DNA of 34,760 nucleotides from Psychrobacter sp. FME6 (GCF_014861365.1 NZ_RRYW01000025.1:1-34760), one strand, 5' to 3'. Shown: positions 16,195 through 25,289, counted from the first letter of the stretch. Translations and numbers: made by a program. Notes: generated by a model from the letters alone, not told the origin.

Positions 16195-17874
16195 TTACTT
16201 AACATCGGACAATAAGCTACGGGCGTGGTCACGGGTGACGTCAGTGATTTTTACGCCGCCAGACATGCGTGCCAGCTCATCGACTTGCGCGCTATCGGTG
16301 AGGATTAACAGCTCACTTTCGGTTTGCTGGTCATGATGTTTTTGTACCAAAATATGCTGGTGTGCTTGTGCCGCGACTTGTGCTTGGTGGGTAATGGCCA
16401 GCAATTGCTGCGTTTGTCCCAGTGCGCGCAGTAGCTCACCGACGACTTGTGCCGTACCGCCGCTAATACCAACATCGACTTCGTCAAATACCAGCATGGG
16501 TTTGGCGGCATTATTATCAGCATTGGTTGCTTGCAGGACTTGCATCACCAGTGCCATGCGCGACAGCTCACCGCCCGAGGCAGTTTTGTGTAGTGGCTGC
16601 ATCGGCATACCCACATTGGCGCTAAATAATAAATCAATATCAAAGCAACCTTGCCCATTATATTGGCTAGAATCGGCTTTTTTGTTAAAGACAAACTCAC
16701 AGCGCGCATTGGGTAAGGCGAGCGGTTGTAATTGCTTAATCAGTTGCTTGCTGACAATTGGCGCCGCTTTAGTGCGCGCTTTATGTAGCTTAGTCGCGAG
16801 CGTTAGATAATCTTGCCATGCTTGTTCAATTTGTGCCGCCATTACATCACTGCTTGGCTCATTTTCTAGTTGCTCTAATTGCATCTCCCAACCCTTTGCT
16901 TCTTCAAGCAAATCGCTAGCGGGCAGGCCATGCTTACGTGATAAACGATGGCCCAAACTGATTAAACTGTCTAATGTTTGCAGACGCTCAGGGTCAGGCA
17001 ATTGCTGTTCAGCATAATCTGACAACAAGCCCGTCACTTCAGTGATTTGCTGCTGCGCCAAATGCAGCTGTTCAGAGGCTTGCTCAAAGGTTTGGCTAAC
17101 GCTGACTTGATTATCGCAGAGTTTAATTGCTTGCCCCAATAAGGTCATAACATCTGGCTCATCGGTATCATTATCGAGCAAATGCAGACCGTGACTGGCC
17201 TCTTGCATTAAGGCTTCTATGTTAGACAGCTCTTCATGCTCCGCTTCTATTTCTGCATAATCAACCGCCAATAGCGGCGCGATATCGGCCAATTGGCTTT
17301 GCAACAGTTGGATACGGTCTTGGCGCTGTGCCTCACGACTAGCAATATCATCAGCTTGGCGTTTGAGCTGCTGATAAGTTTGATAGCTGCTTGTTGTTTT
17401 TGCCGCTAGCGGTGTTATCTGCGCCATTTCATCTAGCCATTGCACCACAAACTGCGGCTTAAGCAAGGCCTGCTGAGCATGCTGACTATGAATATTGACC
17501 AATAACGACCCCAAGTTTTTTAGCTCAGCCAAGCTGACAGGAGAGCCATTTAGCCATGATTTTGAGCGTCCGGTATTACTCAGTTGGCGGCGAATTAATA
17601 CTTCTGGCTCGTCTAGCGCGCGGTCATTTTTGGCGAACCAATCGGCAACGACGCTGTTATCTTGTACATCAAACTGCGCATAAATATCTGCGTGCGTGGC
17701 ACCATGTCTGACCATCGCACTGTCGGCGCGCTCACCGGCACATAAGGATAGTGCGTCTAATAGCAGCGATTTGCCAGCACCCGTCTCACCAGTGATGACA
17801 TTGAAGCCTTCAGCCACACTAAGCTCGTGCTGAGCGATCAGTGCAAACTGATGTAAAGTTAAAGATACTAGCAT
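16195..17874 (-). CDS. recN: DNA repair protein RecN
   Basis: RecN is an SMC-like ATPase that holds broken DNA ends together during RecA-dependent double-strand-break repair. The 559-aa protein has an N-terminal ATP head with Walker A GETGAGKS (29-36). A helical coiled-coil arm follows (about 150-360), then the C-terminal head with ASGGELSRMALV (ABC signature) and MLVFDEVDVGISGGTA (Walker B). I chose ATG 17874, where GAGAGGC gives a ribosome site; a TTG three bases upstream (17877) is a weaker choice. It is monocistronic. In many bacteria recN is LexA-controlled, but I see no canonical LexA box upstream here. Confidence 0.95.
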   Translation of the reverse strand: MLVSLTLHQFALIAQHELSVAEGFNVITGETGAGKSLLLDALSLCAGERADSAMVRHGATHADIYAQFDVQDNSVVADWFAKNDRALDEPEVLIRRQLSNTGRSKSWLNGSPVSLAELKNLGSLLVNIHSQHAQQALLKPQFVVQWLDEMAQITPLAAKTTSSYQTYQQLKRQADDIASREAQRQDRIQLLQSQLADIAPLLAVDYAEIEAEHEELSNIEALMQEASHGLHLLDNDTDEPDVMTLLGQAIKLCDNQVSVSQTFEQASEQLHLAQQQITEVTGLLSDYAEQQLPDPERLQTLDSLISLGHRLSRKHGLPASDLLEEAKGWEMQLEQLENEPSSDVMAAQIEQAWQDYLTLATKLHKARTKAAPIVSKQLIKQLQPLALPNARCEFVFNKKADSSQYNGQGCFDIDLLFSANVGMPMQPLHKTASGGELSRMALVMQVLQATNADNNAAKPMLVFDEVDVGISGGTAQVVGELLRALGQTQQLLAITHQAQVAAQAHQHILVQKHHDQQTESELLILTDSAQVDELARMSGGVKITDVTRDHARSLLSDVK

Positions 17875-18509
17875 CAACGCCTCTCATGACAGACAATGAA
17901 TCCTGCATATAATACAATGCTAAGAAGTCATCTCTAAGCCAATTAAATTGAAAAATAGAGTAAATAAAGGAATGAAAGTGTTCGGTTAATACTACTAAAT
18001 ATTATGGTAGCAAAAAGTCTTAAATACAAATTTTAAAGCTAATCAGTCATATAGTCAGTCTACTATAAAAGAGGTGCGTGAAAAATAGCGTTCTGCTGGC
18101 ATGAATTGTTTGAAATTGGATTGACTATATCAATCACTATTTTAATAATGAGCGAAACTTTGATAGCCGCTTTAACAAACTTTATAGATATAATGTGGTA
18201 GCATAATCTCACATAATGATAAACTCTTGCTACTAAGTTTTAGGCGCGGTGCTAAGTTTTATGCACGATATTGCATGACAATCATTTTTCATCATAAAAT
18301 TAGACAGCGTATAACAGCAAGGATAAGCACTTTCATCATTATACTAGAATGTTCCTATAGCAGAAACACAGATAGCAGAAACACAGACGTCGAATATCAA
18401 AATATGTAGTATTTAGAGTAAGCATTCTAGAAGTATTCGCATTTTAGTTGTACTTAATCCAGTTACTTATTTTTTAGTTTTGCAATAATTATTTGATAAG
18501 GAAGCCACT
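17875..18509. other. Gene-free divergent spacer between recN and ppnP
   Basis: About 635 bp. The only identifiable element is a small TATAGTCA-ended repeat at 18049-18130. A 60-codon frame at 18227-18409 has no ribosome site or recognisable sequence and is not called. Promoters of both genes must lie here, but none is clear. Confidence 0.55.
18049..18130. repeat. Small 82-bp element with ATATAGTCA/TGACTATAT ends
   Basis: ATATAGTCA at 18049-18057 and TGACTATAT at 18122-18130 are perfect 9-bp inverted ends. The same ends occur on the family-2 repeat at 11450, so this may be a shortened relative, although the internal core is not recognisable here. Confidence 0.5.
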
Positions 18510-18845
18510 ATGACAGCGGCGCAATTTACCAATGTAACAGTCAATGCTCAAGCCACGGTATCTTACGATGGTCGTTGCTCGAGCCATACCATTATGTTTG
18601 AGGACGGTCGCCATAAGACGTTAGGAGTGATTTTGCCTTGCGACAATTTGGTCGAGCATTATCATTTTAGTACCAATACTTCTGAGCGTATCGAAATTAT
18701 CAGCGGTGAGTGTGAAGTCAAAATAAATGGTGATGAAGAATTTAGCTATTACCGTGCGGGACAATCATTTGTTGTCGAAGGCAATAGTGGTTTTAATTTG
18801 CGGACAGAAGAAATCGTACAGTATGTCTGTCACTTAGAAGGCTAA
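18510..18845 (+). CDS. ppnP: Pyrimidine/purine nucleoside phosphorylase PpnP
   Basis: A 111-aa cupin of the YaiE/DUF1255 family. In E. coli this protein phosphorolyses several nucleosides to base plus ribose-1-phosphate. The features fit: an initial beta segment with TVSYDGRCSSHTIMFEDG, TLGVILP, the ERIEIISGECEVKING strand pair, YYRAGQSFVVEGNSGFNLRT and a final VQYVCHLEG. It is slightly longer than the E. coli protein (about 94 aa) at the N-terminus. AAGGA precedes ATG 18510. It is monocistronic, with a terminator at 18943. Confidence 0.9.
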   Translation: MTAAQFTNVTVNAQATVSYDGRCSSHTIMFEDGRHKTLGVILPCDNLVEHYHFSTNTSERIEIISGECEVKINGDEEFSYYRAGQSFVVEGNSGFNLRTEEIVQYVCHLEG

Positions 18846-18942
18846 TACTGCTGAAAGAGAGCACTGTTGGACGTGTCGTTAGATGATAGATAACGCCAAA
18901 AACCCCAGCCTTCAAACAGCAACTCTATCCTTCAAAAGTAAT

Positions 18943-18977
18943 AACCTTATCGTATTGGTAAGGTTTTTCTTTTTTTA
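18943..18977 (+). terminator. Terminator after ppnP
   Basis: AACCTTATC (18943-18951) pairs with GGTAAGGTT (18957-18965) around loop GTATT, with one T-G wobble, followed by TTTCTTTTTTT. Confidence 0.8.
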
Positions 18978-19092
18978 GTGATATTACTTATATGAAAATG
19001 TGTATTAGTTGCTACAATTACAGACCTGTCTTTTTATCGCATGGTTTTTATCAAAATAGTGCGATACCCACTTTATAATCAATAGGCCTATT

Positions 19093-19863
19093 ATGGCAAA
19101 ACCAACCTACTTCTATGGCATTCATGCGATTGATGCTTTACTCGAACACCGTCCTCTCGATGGGCTCAGCCTATTTGTGCAGCAGGGACGCGAGAGTGAC
19201 AGCCATGTACAAGCGATTATGGCACAAGCAAGCGCTAATGGCATCAGCATTCAACCAACCCAAAAAGACAAGCTCACCCAGCTTTGTGGCAGCCCGCAAC
19301 ACCAAGGCGTGGTGCTTAATGCGCGTCCGTTAGGTTTCGCTGATGAAGGTTTGCTTGATACGCTTGCTGGTCGTGAGCAGTGCTTATTATTGGTTTTAGA
19401 TCAAATCACCGACGCGCATAACTTCGGTGCGTGCTTGCGTACCGCTGTGGCAATGGGTGTCGATGCCGTTATTTGTCCAAAGCATCATGCGGCAAGCCTT
19501 ACCCCGACCGTTGCCAAGGTATCAGTGGGCGCAGCAGAGATGATGCCCATTGTTAGCGTGACCAATTTGGCACGCACGCTGGCAAAGATTAAAAATGCTG
19601 GGGTATTTGTGTTTGGTACCGCGCTCAATGCTGACGCTAAACCAATGCATGCAGCAGACTTGACTGGCAAAACTGCCATTATTATGGGGTCGGAAGGCGA
19701 GGGAATGCGCCGCCTGACTACAGAAAGCTGTGATGAGCTGGTTTATATTCCGATGTCAGGCAATGAGCATGGTAACTTACAAAGCTTAAATGTAAGCGTG
19801 GCCACTGGTATGGCTTTATACGAGATTAATCGGCAGCGAACTTTAGCTGCTGGGCAAGCGTGA
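19093..19863 (+). CDS. rlmB: 23S rRNA (guanosine-2'-O-)-methyltransferase RlmB
   Basis: RlmB methylates the ribose of G2251 in the 23S rRNA P loop. The 256-aa product has the N-terminal RNA-binding domain (YFYGIHAIDALLEHRP) and linker HQGVVLNARP. The C-terminal SPOUT domain shows its three motifs: LVLDQITDAHNFGACLRTA (motif 1), IIMGSEGEGMRRL (motif 2) and YIPMSGNEHGNLQSLNVSVA (motif 3, knot). The motif-3 loop is a little longer than usual, with NEHGN inserted before LQSLNVSVA. ATG 19093 has only a weak ribosome site. Its last 38 bp overlap the 3' end of coaE on the opposite strand. Confidence 0.93.
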   Translation: MAKPTYFYGIHAIDALLEHRPLDGLSLFVQQGRESDSHVQAIMAQASANGISIQPTQKDKLTQLCGSPQHQGVVLNARPLGFADEGLLDTLAGREQCLLLVLDQITDAHNFGACLRTAVAMGVDAVICPKHHAASLTPTVAKVSVGAAEMMPIVSVTNLARTLAKIKNAGVFVFGTALNADAKPMHAADLTGKTAIIMGSEGEGMRRLTTESCDELVYIPMSGNEHGNLQSLNVSVATGMALYEINRQRTLAAGQA

Positions 19864-20518
19864 TGTAGTCTTGATGCAGCGGTTTTAGTTGTAAATATAG
19901 AGCCGTAAGATCACTTTCATTTAACACCACATCATCAGCATGACGATTACGTTCTTCACGGCTCAGCTGATTGACCATAATCGCTTTGATTTTCTGCACG
20001 CTTTGCTCATCACGCTGACTGGCACGCGCCAGCTGCGTGTCTTCAGCCGCATCGATGACCAATATACGCTGGCATAAGTTGGCCAGCCCAGCTTCTGCGG
20101 CTTCAATCAGCAAAGGCGCTGACAACACCACATAAGATGACGTACTCTGTGCTAATTGTATTTTAGCGGCTTCGCGTATCGCTGGATGGGTGATTGACTC
20201 AAGCTCAATGAGCGCTTCAGGATGGGCAAACACATGCGTCCGCACAGCGGCGCGGTCCATCTCTCCATTGGCATTTAACACCCAATCACCAAATTTTCTT
20301 TGAATTTTGCGCAGAGTAGCGCTGCCTTTAGCCACCACTTCATGAGCAATAATATCCGCATCAATAATATTAATCCCTTGTTGGGCAAACCAGTCGCTGG
20401 CAGCAGATTTTCCGCTACCGATACCTCCCGTCAAACCCACAACTAAAGTTTTACTTCTAGGCTCAGGTGTTTGTGGTTGATGCGAATAAGGTGAGCGTGT
20501 TTCTATAGATTTTGACAT
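19826..20518 (-). CDS. coaE: Dephospho-CoA kinase CoaE
   Basis: CoaE phosphorylates the 3' hydroxyl of dephospho-CoA, the last step of coenzyme A synthesis. The 230-aa protein has a 24-residue unconserved N-terminal extension, then VGLTGGIGSGKSAA (P-loop, GGIGSGKS at 31-38). IIDADIIAHEVV and FGDWVLNANGEMDRAAVRTHVF (CoA-domain) and a C-terminal lid region with QLSREERNRHADDVV follow. It comes after pilB-pilC-pilD on the same strand, as in Pseudomonas. A 164-bp gap and a hairpin after pilD argue for partly separate transcription. Its 3' end overlaps the rlmB 3' end on the opposite strand by 38 bp. Confidence 0.95.
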   Translation of the reverse strand: MSKSIETRSPYSHQPQTPEPRSKTLVVGLTGGIGSGKSAASDWFAQQGINIIDADIIAHEVVAKGSATLRKIQRKFGDWVLNANGEMDRAAVRTHVFAHPEALIELESITHPAIREAAKIQLAQSTSSYVVLSAPLLIEAAEAGLANLCQRILVIDAAEDTQLARASQRDEQSVQKIKAIMVNQLSREERNRHADDVVLNESDLTALYLQLKPLHQDYITLAQQLKFAAD

Positions 20519-20563
20519 AATAAGGACTTATCTGACGGATAAAAGGATAATGTAGTCGATGAA

Positions 20564-20601
20564 CAGTAGCACTGTAGTCATTTTAAGTTTTTTGACTATA
20601 G
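20564..20601. repeat. Fragment of family-2 repeat (right-end type)
   Basis: CAGTAGCACTGTAGTCATTT followed by TAAGTTTTTTGACTATAG resembles 108-140 and the end of copy C. Another fragment is seen at 24843-24882. No core is present here. Confidence 0.5.
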
Positions 20602-20655
20602 CCTTGCAGTTGCGGTGACATTAGTAGTATTAGTGACATTGGTTGTTAAAGGTTA

Positions 20656-20682
20656 ACAGTAACTATTAAGAATAGTTACTGT
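20656..20682. terminator. Perfect 12-bp hairpin directly after pilD
   Basis: ACAGTAACTATT (20656-20667) and AATAGTTACTGT (20671-20682) are perfectly complementary with a 3-nt loop. The hairpin begins at the base following the pilD stop codon. No U tract follows on the minus strand, so it may protect the 3' end or act as a weak or factor-assisted terminator rather than a classical one. Confidence 0.5.
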
Positions 20683-21582
20683 CTATGTGTACATACCAAG
20701 ATACCAGCTGACGATATCTGACCCGTATAATAAAGCCACGATACCAGCAATGGCGATATAAGGACCAAAGGCAAAAGGCTGGCTCTCGCCCTGTTTTTTC
20801 ATGAGAATGATTCCAACGATCGAGCCAAGTAAAGATGACAATAGAATAATTAGTGGTAGCATCAAAGGGCCAAGCCAAGCCCCCAGTACTGCTAATAATT
20901 TAAAATCTCCTTGACCCATACCGTGTTTCTTAGTGATTAAATAAAACACCTTGACCACTATCCATAAAGACAAGAAGCCAAATAGTAAGCCCCAAATCGA
21001 TTGGGTTGGTGTGACAAACCAGCCTTGTGAGTTTACAGCCAGTCCTAGCCCTGCTAATGGAAAGGTTAGACGGTCGGGCAGCAATTGGGTATCAAAATCA
21101 ATACCGGTTAAGGCCACGAGGGTCCATACCAACACTAATGCAGATATTCCAGCGGCACTGACACCAAATTTATAAATAACCAATACAGAGAGCAGAGCAG
21201 TAACTAGTTCAACGATGGGATAACGCAGGCCAATAGCCGCTTTACAATCTGAGCAGCGTCCGCGCAGCATTATCCAACTGATTAAAGGTATGTTTTCGTA
21301 CCATTTAATTTTATGTCCACAGTGCGGACAGCGCGAGGCTGGGTGACTTAAGGTGATTGGTTTATCAGTGGCGACAATATCTGCCAGCGGCGCAGTATGT
21401 TCGCGCGGCATGTCTGTTTGCTCAGATACGAACTGGCTACATTCTTGTCGCCAAGCGACCATCATCATCAGTGGAATACGATGAATCACCACATTTAAAA
21501 AACTACCAACACAAAGACCTAATAGACCAAAGGCAACTAAAGCTAACGCCATGTTTTCTTGTAATAACTGTATAAACTGCAT
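20683..21582 (-). CDS. pilD: Type IV prepilin peptidase/N-methyltransferase PilD
   Basis: PilD is an inner-membrane aspartyl protease that cleaves leader peptides of type IV prepilins and pseudopilins and methylates the new N-terminus. The 299-aa protein has the zinc-binding CPHC (85-88) and CSDC-type pair (110-113) of the methylase domain. About eight membrane segments are present, with the two catalytic aspartates in GIDFDTQLLPD (160-170) and GMGQGDFK (221-228). I chose ATG 21582; a TTG at 21585 is nearer in spacing to AAAGGA but less likely. It is last of the pilB-pilC-pilD set. Confidence 0.95.
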   Translation of the reverse strand: MQFIQLLQENMALALVAFGLLGLCVGSFLNVVIHRIPLMMMVAWRQECSQFVSEQTDMPREHTAPLADIVATDKPITLSHPASRCPHCGHKIKWYENIPLISWIMLRGRCSDCKAAIGLRYPIVELVTALLSVLVIYKFGVSAAGISALVLVWTLVALTGIDFDTQLLPDRLTFPLAGLGLAVNSQGWFVTPTQSIWGLLFGFLSLWIVVKVFYLITKKHGMGQGDFKLLAVLGAWLGPLMLPLIILLSSLLGSIVGIILMKKQGESQPFAFGPYIAIAGIVALLYGSDIVSWYLGMYT

Positions 21583-21607
21583 CAAATCGCTGTCCTTTAA
21601 TTAGCCT

Positions 21608-22831
21608 TTAGCCTACCACTGAGCCCATCTGGAAGATTGGTAAGTACATGGCAATGACCAAGCCACCGACTAATACCCCAAGCACCGCCATAATCAATGG
21701 CTCCATCAAGCTGGTCAGACCATCAACAGCGTTATCGACTTCGTTTTCGTAATAGACGGCCACTTTATCTAGCATTTCCTCTAGACTACCAGACTCTTCA
21801 CCGATACCGACCATTTGAATGGCGAGACTGGGAAATAAATTGGTTGAGCGTATCGAAAACTGTAATTGTTGACCGGTAGCGACGTCGTTTTTGATTTGTT
21901 GAATCGCGTCATAAAATACCACGTTATTTGCTGCACCAGCCGTAGAATCCAAGGCATCAATAAGCGGCACGCCAGCGGCAAAAGTCGTGGATAGCGTACG
22001 AGAAAAACGGGCGATGACTGCTTGGTAAGCAATGTTACCAAAGATAGGAGCCTTTAAGACAGCGCGGTCTAAAAAATCGCGAAATTTCTTAGAGCGCTTT
22101 TTGGCTTCTGAAAAACCAATAATAGTGCCGCCAATAAATACAATCAAAATGAACCACCATGCCTGCATCCACTCAGACATACCCACCACCATTTGGGTAA
22201 AAGCAGGTAGCTCTGCACCAAACGAGCCGAATAAATCAGCAAACACAGGGACGACTTTGACCAGTAGAATAATGGTGACAACAATGGCCACTGTGATGAC
22301 GGCAATAGGGTACTTCATGGCTTTTTTAATTTTCGCTTTGAGTAATTCGCTTTTCTCTTTATAGGTCGCTACTCGTTCAAGCATGGTTTCCAAAGAACCG
22401 GACTGCTCACCAGAATCGACAAGAGAGCAAAAGAGATCGTCAAAATAGCGTGGATGCTTGCGTAATGCCGACGCAAAGGTGCCACCGGCTTCAATATCCG
22501 CTTTTATTTGCAAAACCAGCTCTTTCATACTAGGGTTATCAAGAGAATCAGCGACAATCTCAAAGGACTGTGTCAATGGTACGCCTGCTTTCATCATGGT
22601 TGCCAATTGACGGGCAAAAATAGCAATATCAATAGGCTTAATAGATTTTTTAAAGGTATATAAGGGCTTTGGTTTTTTCTTGATGCCTTTGACCGTAATA
22701 CCTTGCTTGCGTAGAGTGGCTTTCGCCAGCTCCAAACTACGACTGGTGGTTTCACCCTTCACTTTTTGTCCGCGGCGGTTCACCCCATCATAGACAAAGT
22801 CTAACAACATATCGGTCTTAGCTTTTGCCAT
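21608..22831 (-). CDS. pilC: Type IV pilus inner-membrane platform protein PilC
   Basis: PilC is the inner-membrane platform that couples the PilB extension ATPase to pilin polymerisation. The 407-aa protein has two homologous GspF domains (about 70-190 and 275-400), each with the helical pattern FARQLATMMKAGVPLTQSF or FSRTLSTTFAAGVPLIDAL. Three hydrophobic segments lie near 175-195, 222-242 and the C-terminus. ATG 22831 has GAGGGT at good spacing. It lies 183 bp after pilB and 25 bp before pilD. Length and architecture match PilC from other gammaproteobacteria. Confidence 0.95.
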   Translation of the reverse strand: MAKAKTDMLLDFVYDGVNRRGQKVKGETTSRSLELAKATLRKQGITVKGIKKKPKPLYTFKKSIKPIDIAIFARQLATMMKAGVPLTQSFEIVADSLDNPSMKELVLQIKADIEAGGTFASALRKHPRYFDDLFCSLVDSGEQSGSLETMLERVATYKEKSELLKAKIKKAMKYPIAVITVAIVVTIILLVKVVPVFADLFGSFGAELPAFTQMVVGMSEWMQAWWFILIVFIGGTIIGFSEAKKRSKKFRDFLDRAVLKAPIFGNIAYQAVIARFSRTLSTTFAAGVPLIDALDSTAGAANNVVFYDAIQQIKNDVATGQQLQFSIRSTNLFPSLAIQMVGIGEESGSLEEMLDKVAVYYENEVDNAVDGLTSLMEPLIMAVLGVLVGGLVIAMYLPIFQMGSVVG

Positions 22832-23014
22832 GTGACTACCCTCAAAAATTATCTAATTAGATATTGCAAGTATATAAATAATGCCTAGCTAATAATAGCT
22901 GGATTACTCTATTTTAGCGCAAAAAACCAGTGTCCATCTGTTTTATTTTTAATTCTGTTCAGCAATGGTTATTGCTGGCTTATAATAATAAGGCGCCTGA
23001 CGGTTTAGAAGATA

Positions 23015-24730
23015 TTATTCGGAGGTGACACGCATCATTTCTTGAATACTGGTCACGCCTTGCAACACTTTCAAAATACCAGAGCGACGTAGGTCTCGAA
23101 AGCCATTTTTGAGAGCCGCATCTTTGATATCTATGGCGTTTCCGTCTTCCATAATAATTCGTGAAATATCTGAATTGACTTTCATCACCTCGTAGATGCC
23201 CACGCGCCCTTTATAACCTTCACGGCATTCATTACAGCCTACTGGCTCATGAATGATATTATCTGGATTGTCTAAGTCGGCATTGGTGAAACCAAGCTCA
23301 AGCAGACTTTGTCGTGGGATGGTAATCGGTTTTTTACAGTTTTTGCATAAACGCCGCGCTAGCCGCTGGGCAATGACCAAATTCACTGACGTTGCGATGT
23401 TAAAGGAAGCCACGCCCATATTACGCAAACGCGTCAAGGTTTCAGGTGCGGAGTTGGTGTGTAGGGTTGACAGCACCATATGTCCTGTCTGCGCCGCCTT
23501 TATCGCAATTTCAGCGGTTTCAAGGTCACGAATCTCACCGACCATCACGATATCAGGATCTTGGCGTAAAAATGACTTAAGAGCAGTGGAAAAATTCAGT
23601 CCCACTTTCGGGTTGACGTTGACCTGATTGATCCCTTCAAGGTTAATCTCAACTGGGTCTTCAGCGGTTGAGATATTAGTATCACCCGTGTTAAGTATAT
23701 TGATACCCGTATATAACGATACGGTTTTACCAGAACCTGTTGGACCCGTAATCAGTAGCATACCTTGTGGTTTGTGTAGCGCTTCTAAAAACATCTCTTT
23801 TTGATCAGGCTCATAACCGAGTGCTTCAATGCCGAGCATCGCCGACGATGGATCTAGGATACGTAGGACCAGCTTTTCCCCAAATAGGGTAGGCAAGCAG
23901 CTAACCCGAAAATCGATGGCTTTATCTTTGGATAACTTCAGTTTGATACGTCCATCTTGCGGGACACGGCGCTCTGAGATATCCATTTGTGACATCACTT
24001 TTAAACGCGCTGCGATTTTCCCTGCAAGTTGTACGGGCGGGTTGGCCATTTTTTGCATCACCCCGTCGACCCGAAAGCGAACGCGATAGGTTTTTTCATA
24101 GGGCTCAAAATGCAAATCAGAAGCGCCCATGCGTATGGCATCGACTAGCATTTTATTGACGAATTTGACGACTGGTGCTTCTTCTACACTATCGGTAAGC
24201 TTAGTTTCACCTTCTTCATCGGCTTCTTCGCCGTCTTCCAAGCCAACGTTGAAGTCACCGTCAGAGAAACTATCAAAACTTTGCATGGTGTCGGCGTAAA
24301 GACTTTCGATGTGCTTTTTGAGCTTATCTTCTTCGACGACAACCGTTTCAATAGATAGGCGGGAATTAAAAGCAATCGCATCAATGGCATCTATACGTGT
24401 CGGATCACTTAGAGCGACAAATAAGCGCTGACCGCGCTTAAAAATTGGCAAAGCATTAAATTTACGAACGATTTTTTCGTCGACTAAGTCTTTTGGGATA
24501 ACATTGAGGTTTAATGCATCAAGGTCGAAAAGAGGGTCGCCAAAGGCTTGTGACAGCATCTGAGCCAGTTGCGAGGCTTTGGCCATCTTATTGTCTACTA
24601 AGTATGGTACCAGCCCTATTTTTTGCTGCTGAGACTCGGTTTGCGCGGTTTTCATGTTCGCTTCGCTGACAACACCTTCATTGATAAGTTGTTGTGCTAA
24701 ACCACCATACTTATTGGTTGTAATAGACAT
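23015..24730 (-). CDS. pilB: Type IV pilus extension ATPase PilB
   Basis: PilB is the hexameric cytoplasmic ATPase driving pilus extension. The 571-aa protein has an N-terminal MshEN/GSPII_E_N domain (1-145), then an acidic linker rich in D/E (152-183) and a RecA-like core. Walker A is GPTGSGKT (329-336), the Asp box AEDPVE, the Walker B region DIVMVGEIRD (393-402) and the His box TGHMVLSTLHTN (415-426). The four zinc cysteines are C462, C465, C499 and C502. AAGGAGAGG before ATG 24730 is the strongest ribosome site of the cluster. It heads pilB-pilC-pilD. A 15-bp tandem repeat lies about 50 bp upstream. Confidence 0.96.
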   Translation of the reverse strand: MSITTNKYGGLAQQLINEGVVSEANMKTAQTESQQQKIGLVPYLVDNKMAKASQLAQMLSQAFGDPLFDLDALNLNVIPKDLVDEKIVRKFNALPIFKRGQRLFVALSDPTRIDAIDAIAFNSRLSIETVVVEEDKLKKHIESLYADTMQSFDSFSDGDFNVGLEDGEEADEEGETKLTDSVEEAPVVKFVNKMLVDAIRMGASDLHFEPYEKTYRVRFRVDGVMQKMANPPVQLAGKIAARLKVMSQMDISERRVPQDGRIKLKLSKDKAIDFRVSCLPTLFGEKLVLRILDPSSAMLGIEALGYEPDQKEMFLEALHKPQGMLLITGPTGSGKTVSLYTGINILNTGDTNISTAEDPVEINLEGINQVNVNPKVGLNFSTALKSFLRQDPDIVMVGEIRDLETAEIAIKAAQTGHMVLSTLHTNSAPETLTRLRNMGVASFNIATSVNLVIAQRLARRLCKNCKKPITIPRQSLLELGFTNADLDNPDNIIHEPVGCNECREGYKGRVGIYEVMKVNSDISRIIMEDGNAIDIKDAALKNGFRDLRRSGILKVLQGVTSIQEMMRVTSE

Positions 24731-24770
24731 TATGACCTCTCCTTAATACCAACTATTTTGTGTATTTACC

Positions 24771-24821
24771 TAGGGGTTATATAGCCCCTATCTAAATAAC
24801 CCCTATTTATATAACCTTTAA
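24771..24821. repeat. 15-bp tandem repeat and inverted repeat upstream of pilB
   Basis: Units ATAGCCCCTATCTAA (24781-24795), ATAACCCCTATTTAT (24796-24810) and the degenerate ATAACCTTTAA (24811-24821) run in tandem. TAGGGGTTAT (24771-24780) is the exact complement of ATAACCCCTA (24796-24805). It can also pair with ATAGCCCCTA (24781-24790) with one mismatch. It lies in the expected promoter/leader of pilBCD. Confidence 0.6.
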
Positions 24822-25043
24822 GAGTCACGTGTTTTTATCAATAACAGCACTGTCGCCATTTTAGTTTAGCGTACTATTTATAGTGATGCTTTTTTATGAA
24901 TAGGCAGTGTTTGGTTTTCTATCAGTATAATATAGGACTTTACTTCACTTTGAAGGCTTTATTTTAAAGGCTGTATATAGACCATTAAATGGATAGCTGG
25001 TGAAAATATATCAATAGCGCAAGCACAGCGTAAAAATATAAAA

Positions 25044-25186
25044 CCAGACTACAATCAGACCTAAATAAAATAAATACTATAACGCGCTATTAGAATAGAT
25101 TTTGCTTGCTATGCCTGCGTAGATGGAGGTTATGAAAAATTAATCTCAGCAGTACTATAGCCTTTTAAAGGTGAGTCAACTATATA
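25044..25186. repeat. Palindromic dispersed repeat (family 2, copy D)
   Basis: The left part CCTAAATAAAATAA is identical to 6824-6837 of copy B. The core TTGCTTGCTATGCCTGCGTAG matches the other copies. Arms around TTAGAATAGATTTT (25090-25103) and AAAAATTAATCT (25135-25146) pair imperfectly. The right part ends CAACTATA. Boundaries are approximate. Confidence 0.65.
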
Positions 25187-25289
25187 TAGCTGTTTTCTAT
25201 CAATGCCATGGTCGGCTATTTAACCCACCCTAACCGTAAAGCTCTGTTTTGATTTGGGCAGCACTATACTATAGCACTTGTGAATTATT

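Noticed and set aside
17875..18000. LexA box upstream of recN
   Set aside because: No CTGT-N8-ACAG-like palindrome could be found by eye. The absence also fits the atypical SOS control reported in Moraxellaceae, but nothing positive is visible.
18227..18409. A 60-codon open frame in the recN-ppnP spacer
   Set aside because: It has no ribosome site, no recognisable motif and a repetitive, biased C-terminus. The surrounding sequence looks like non-coding spacer.
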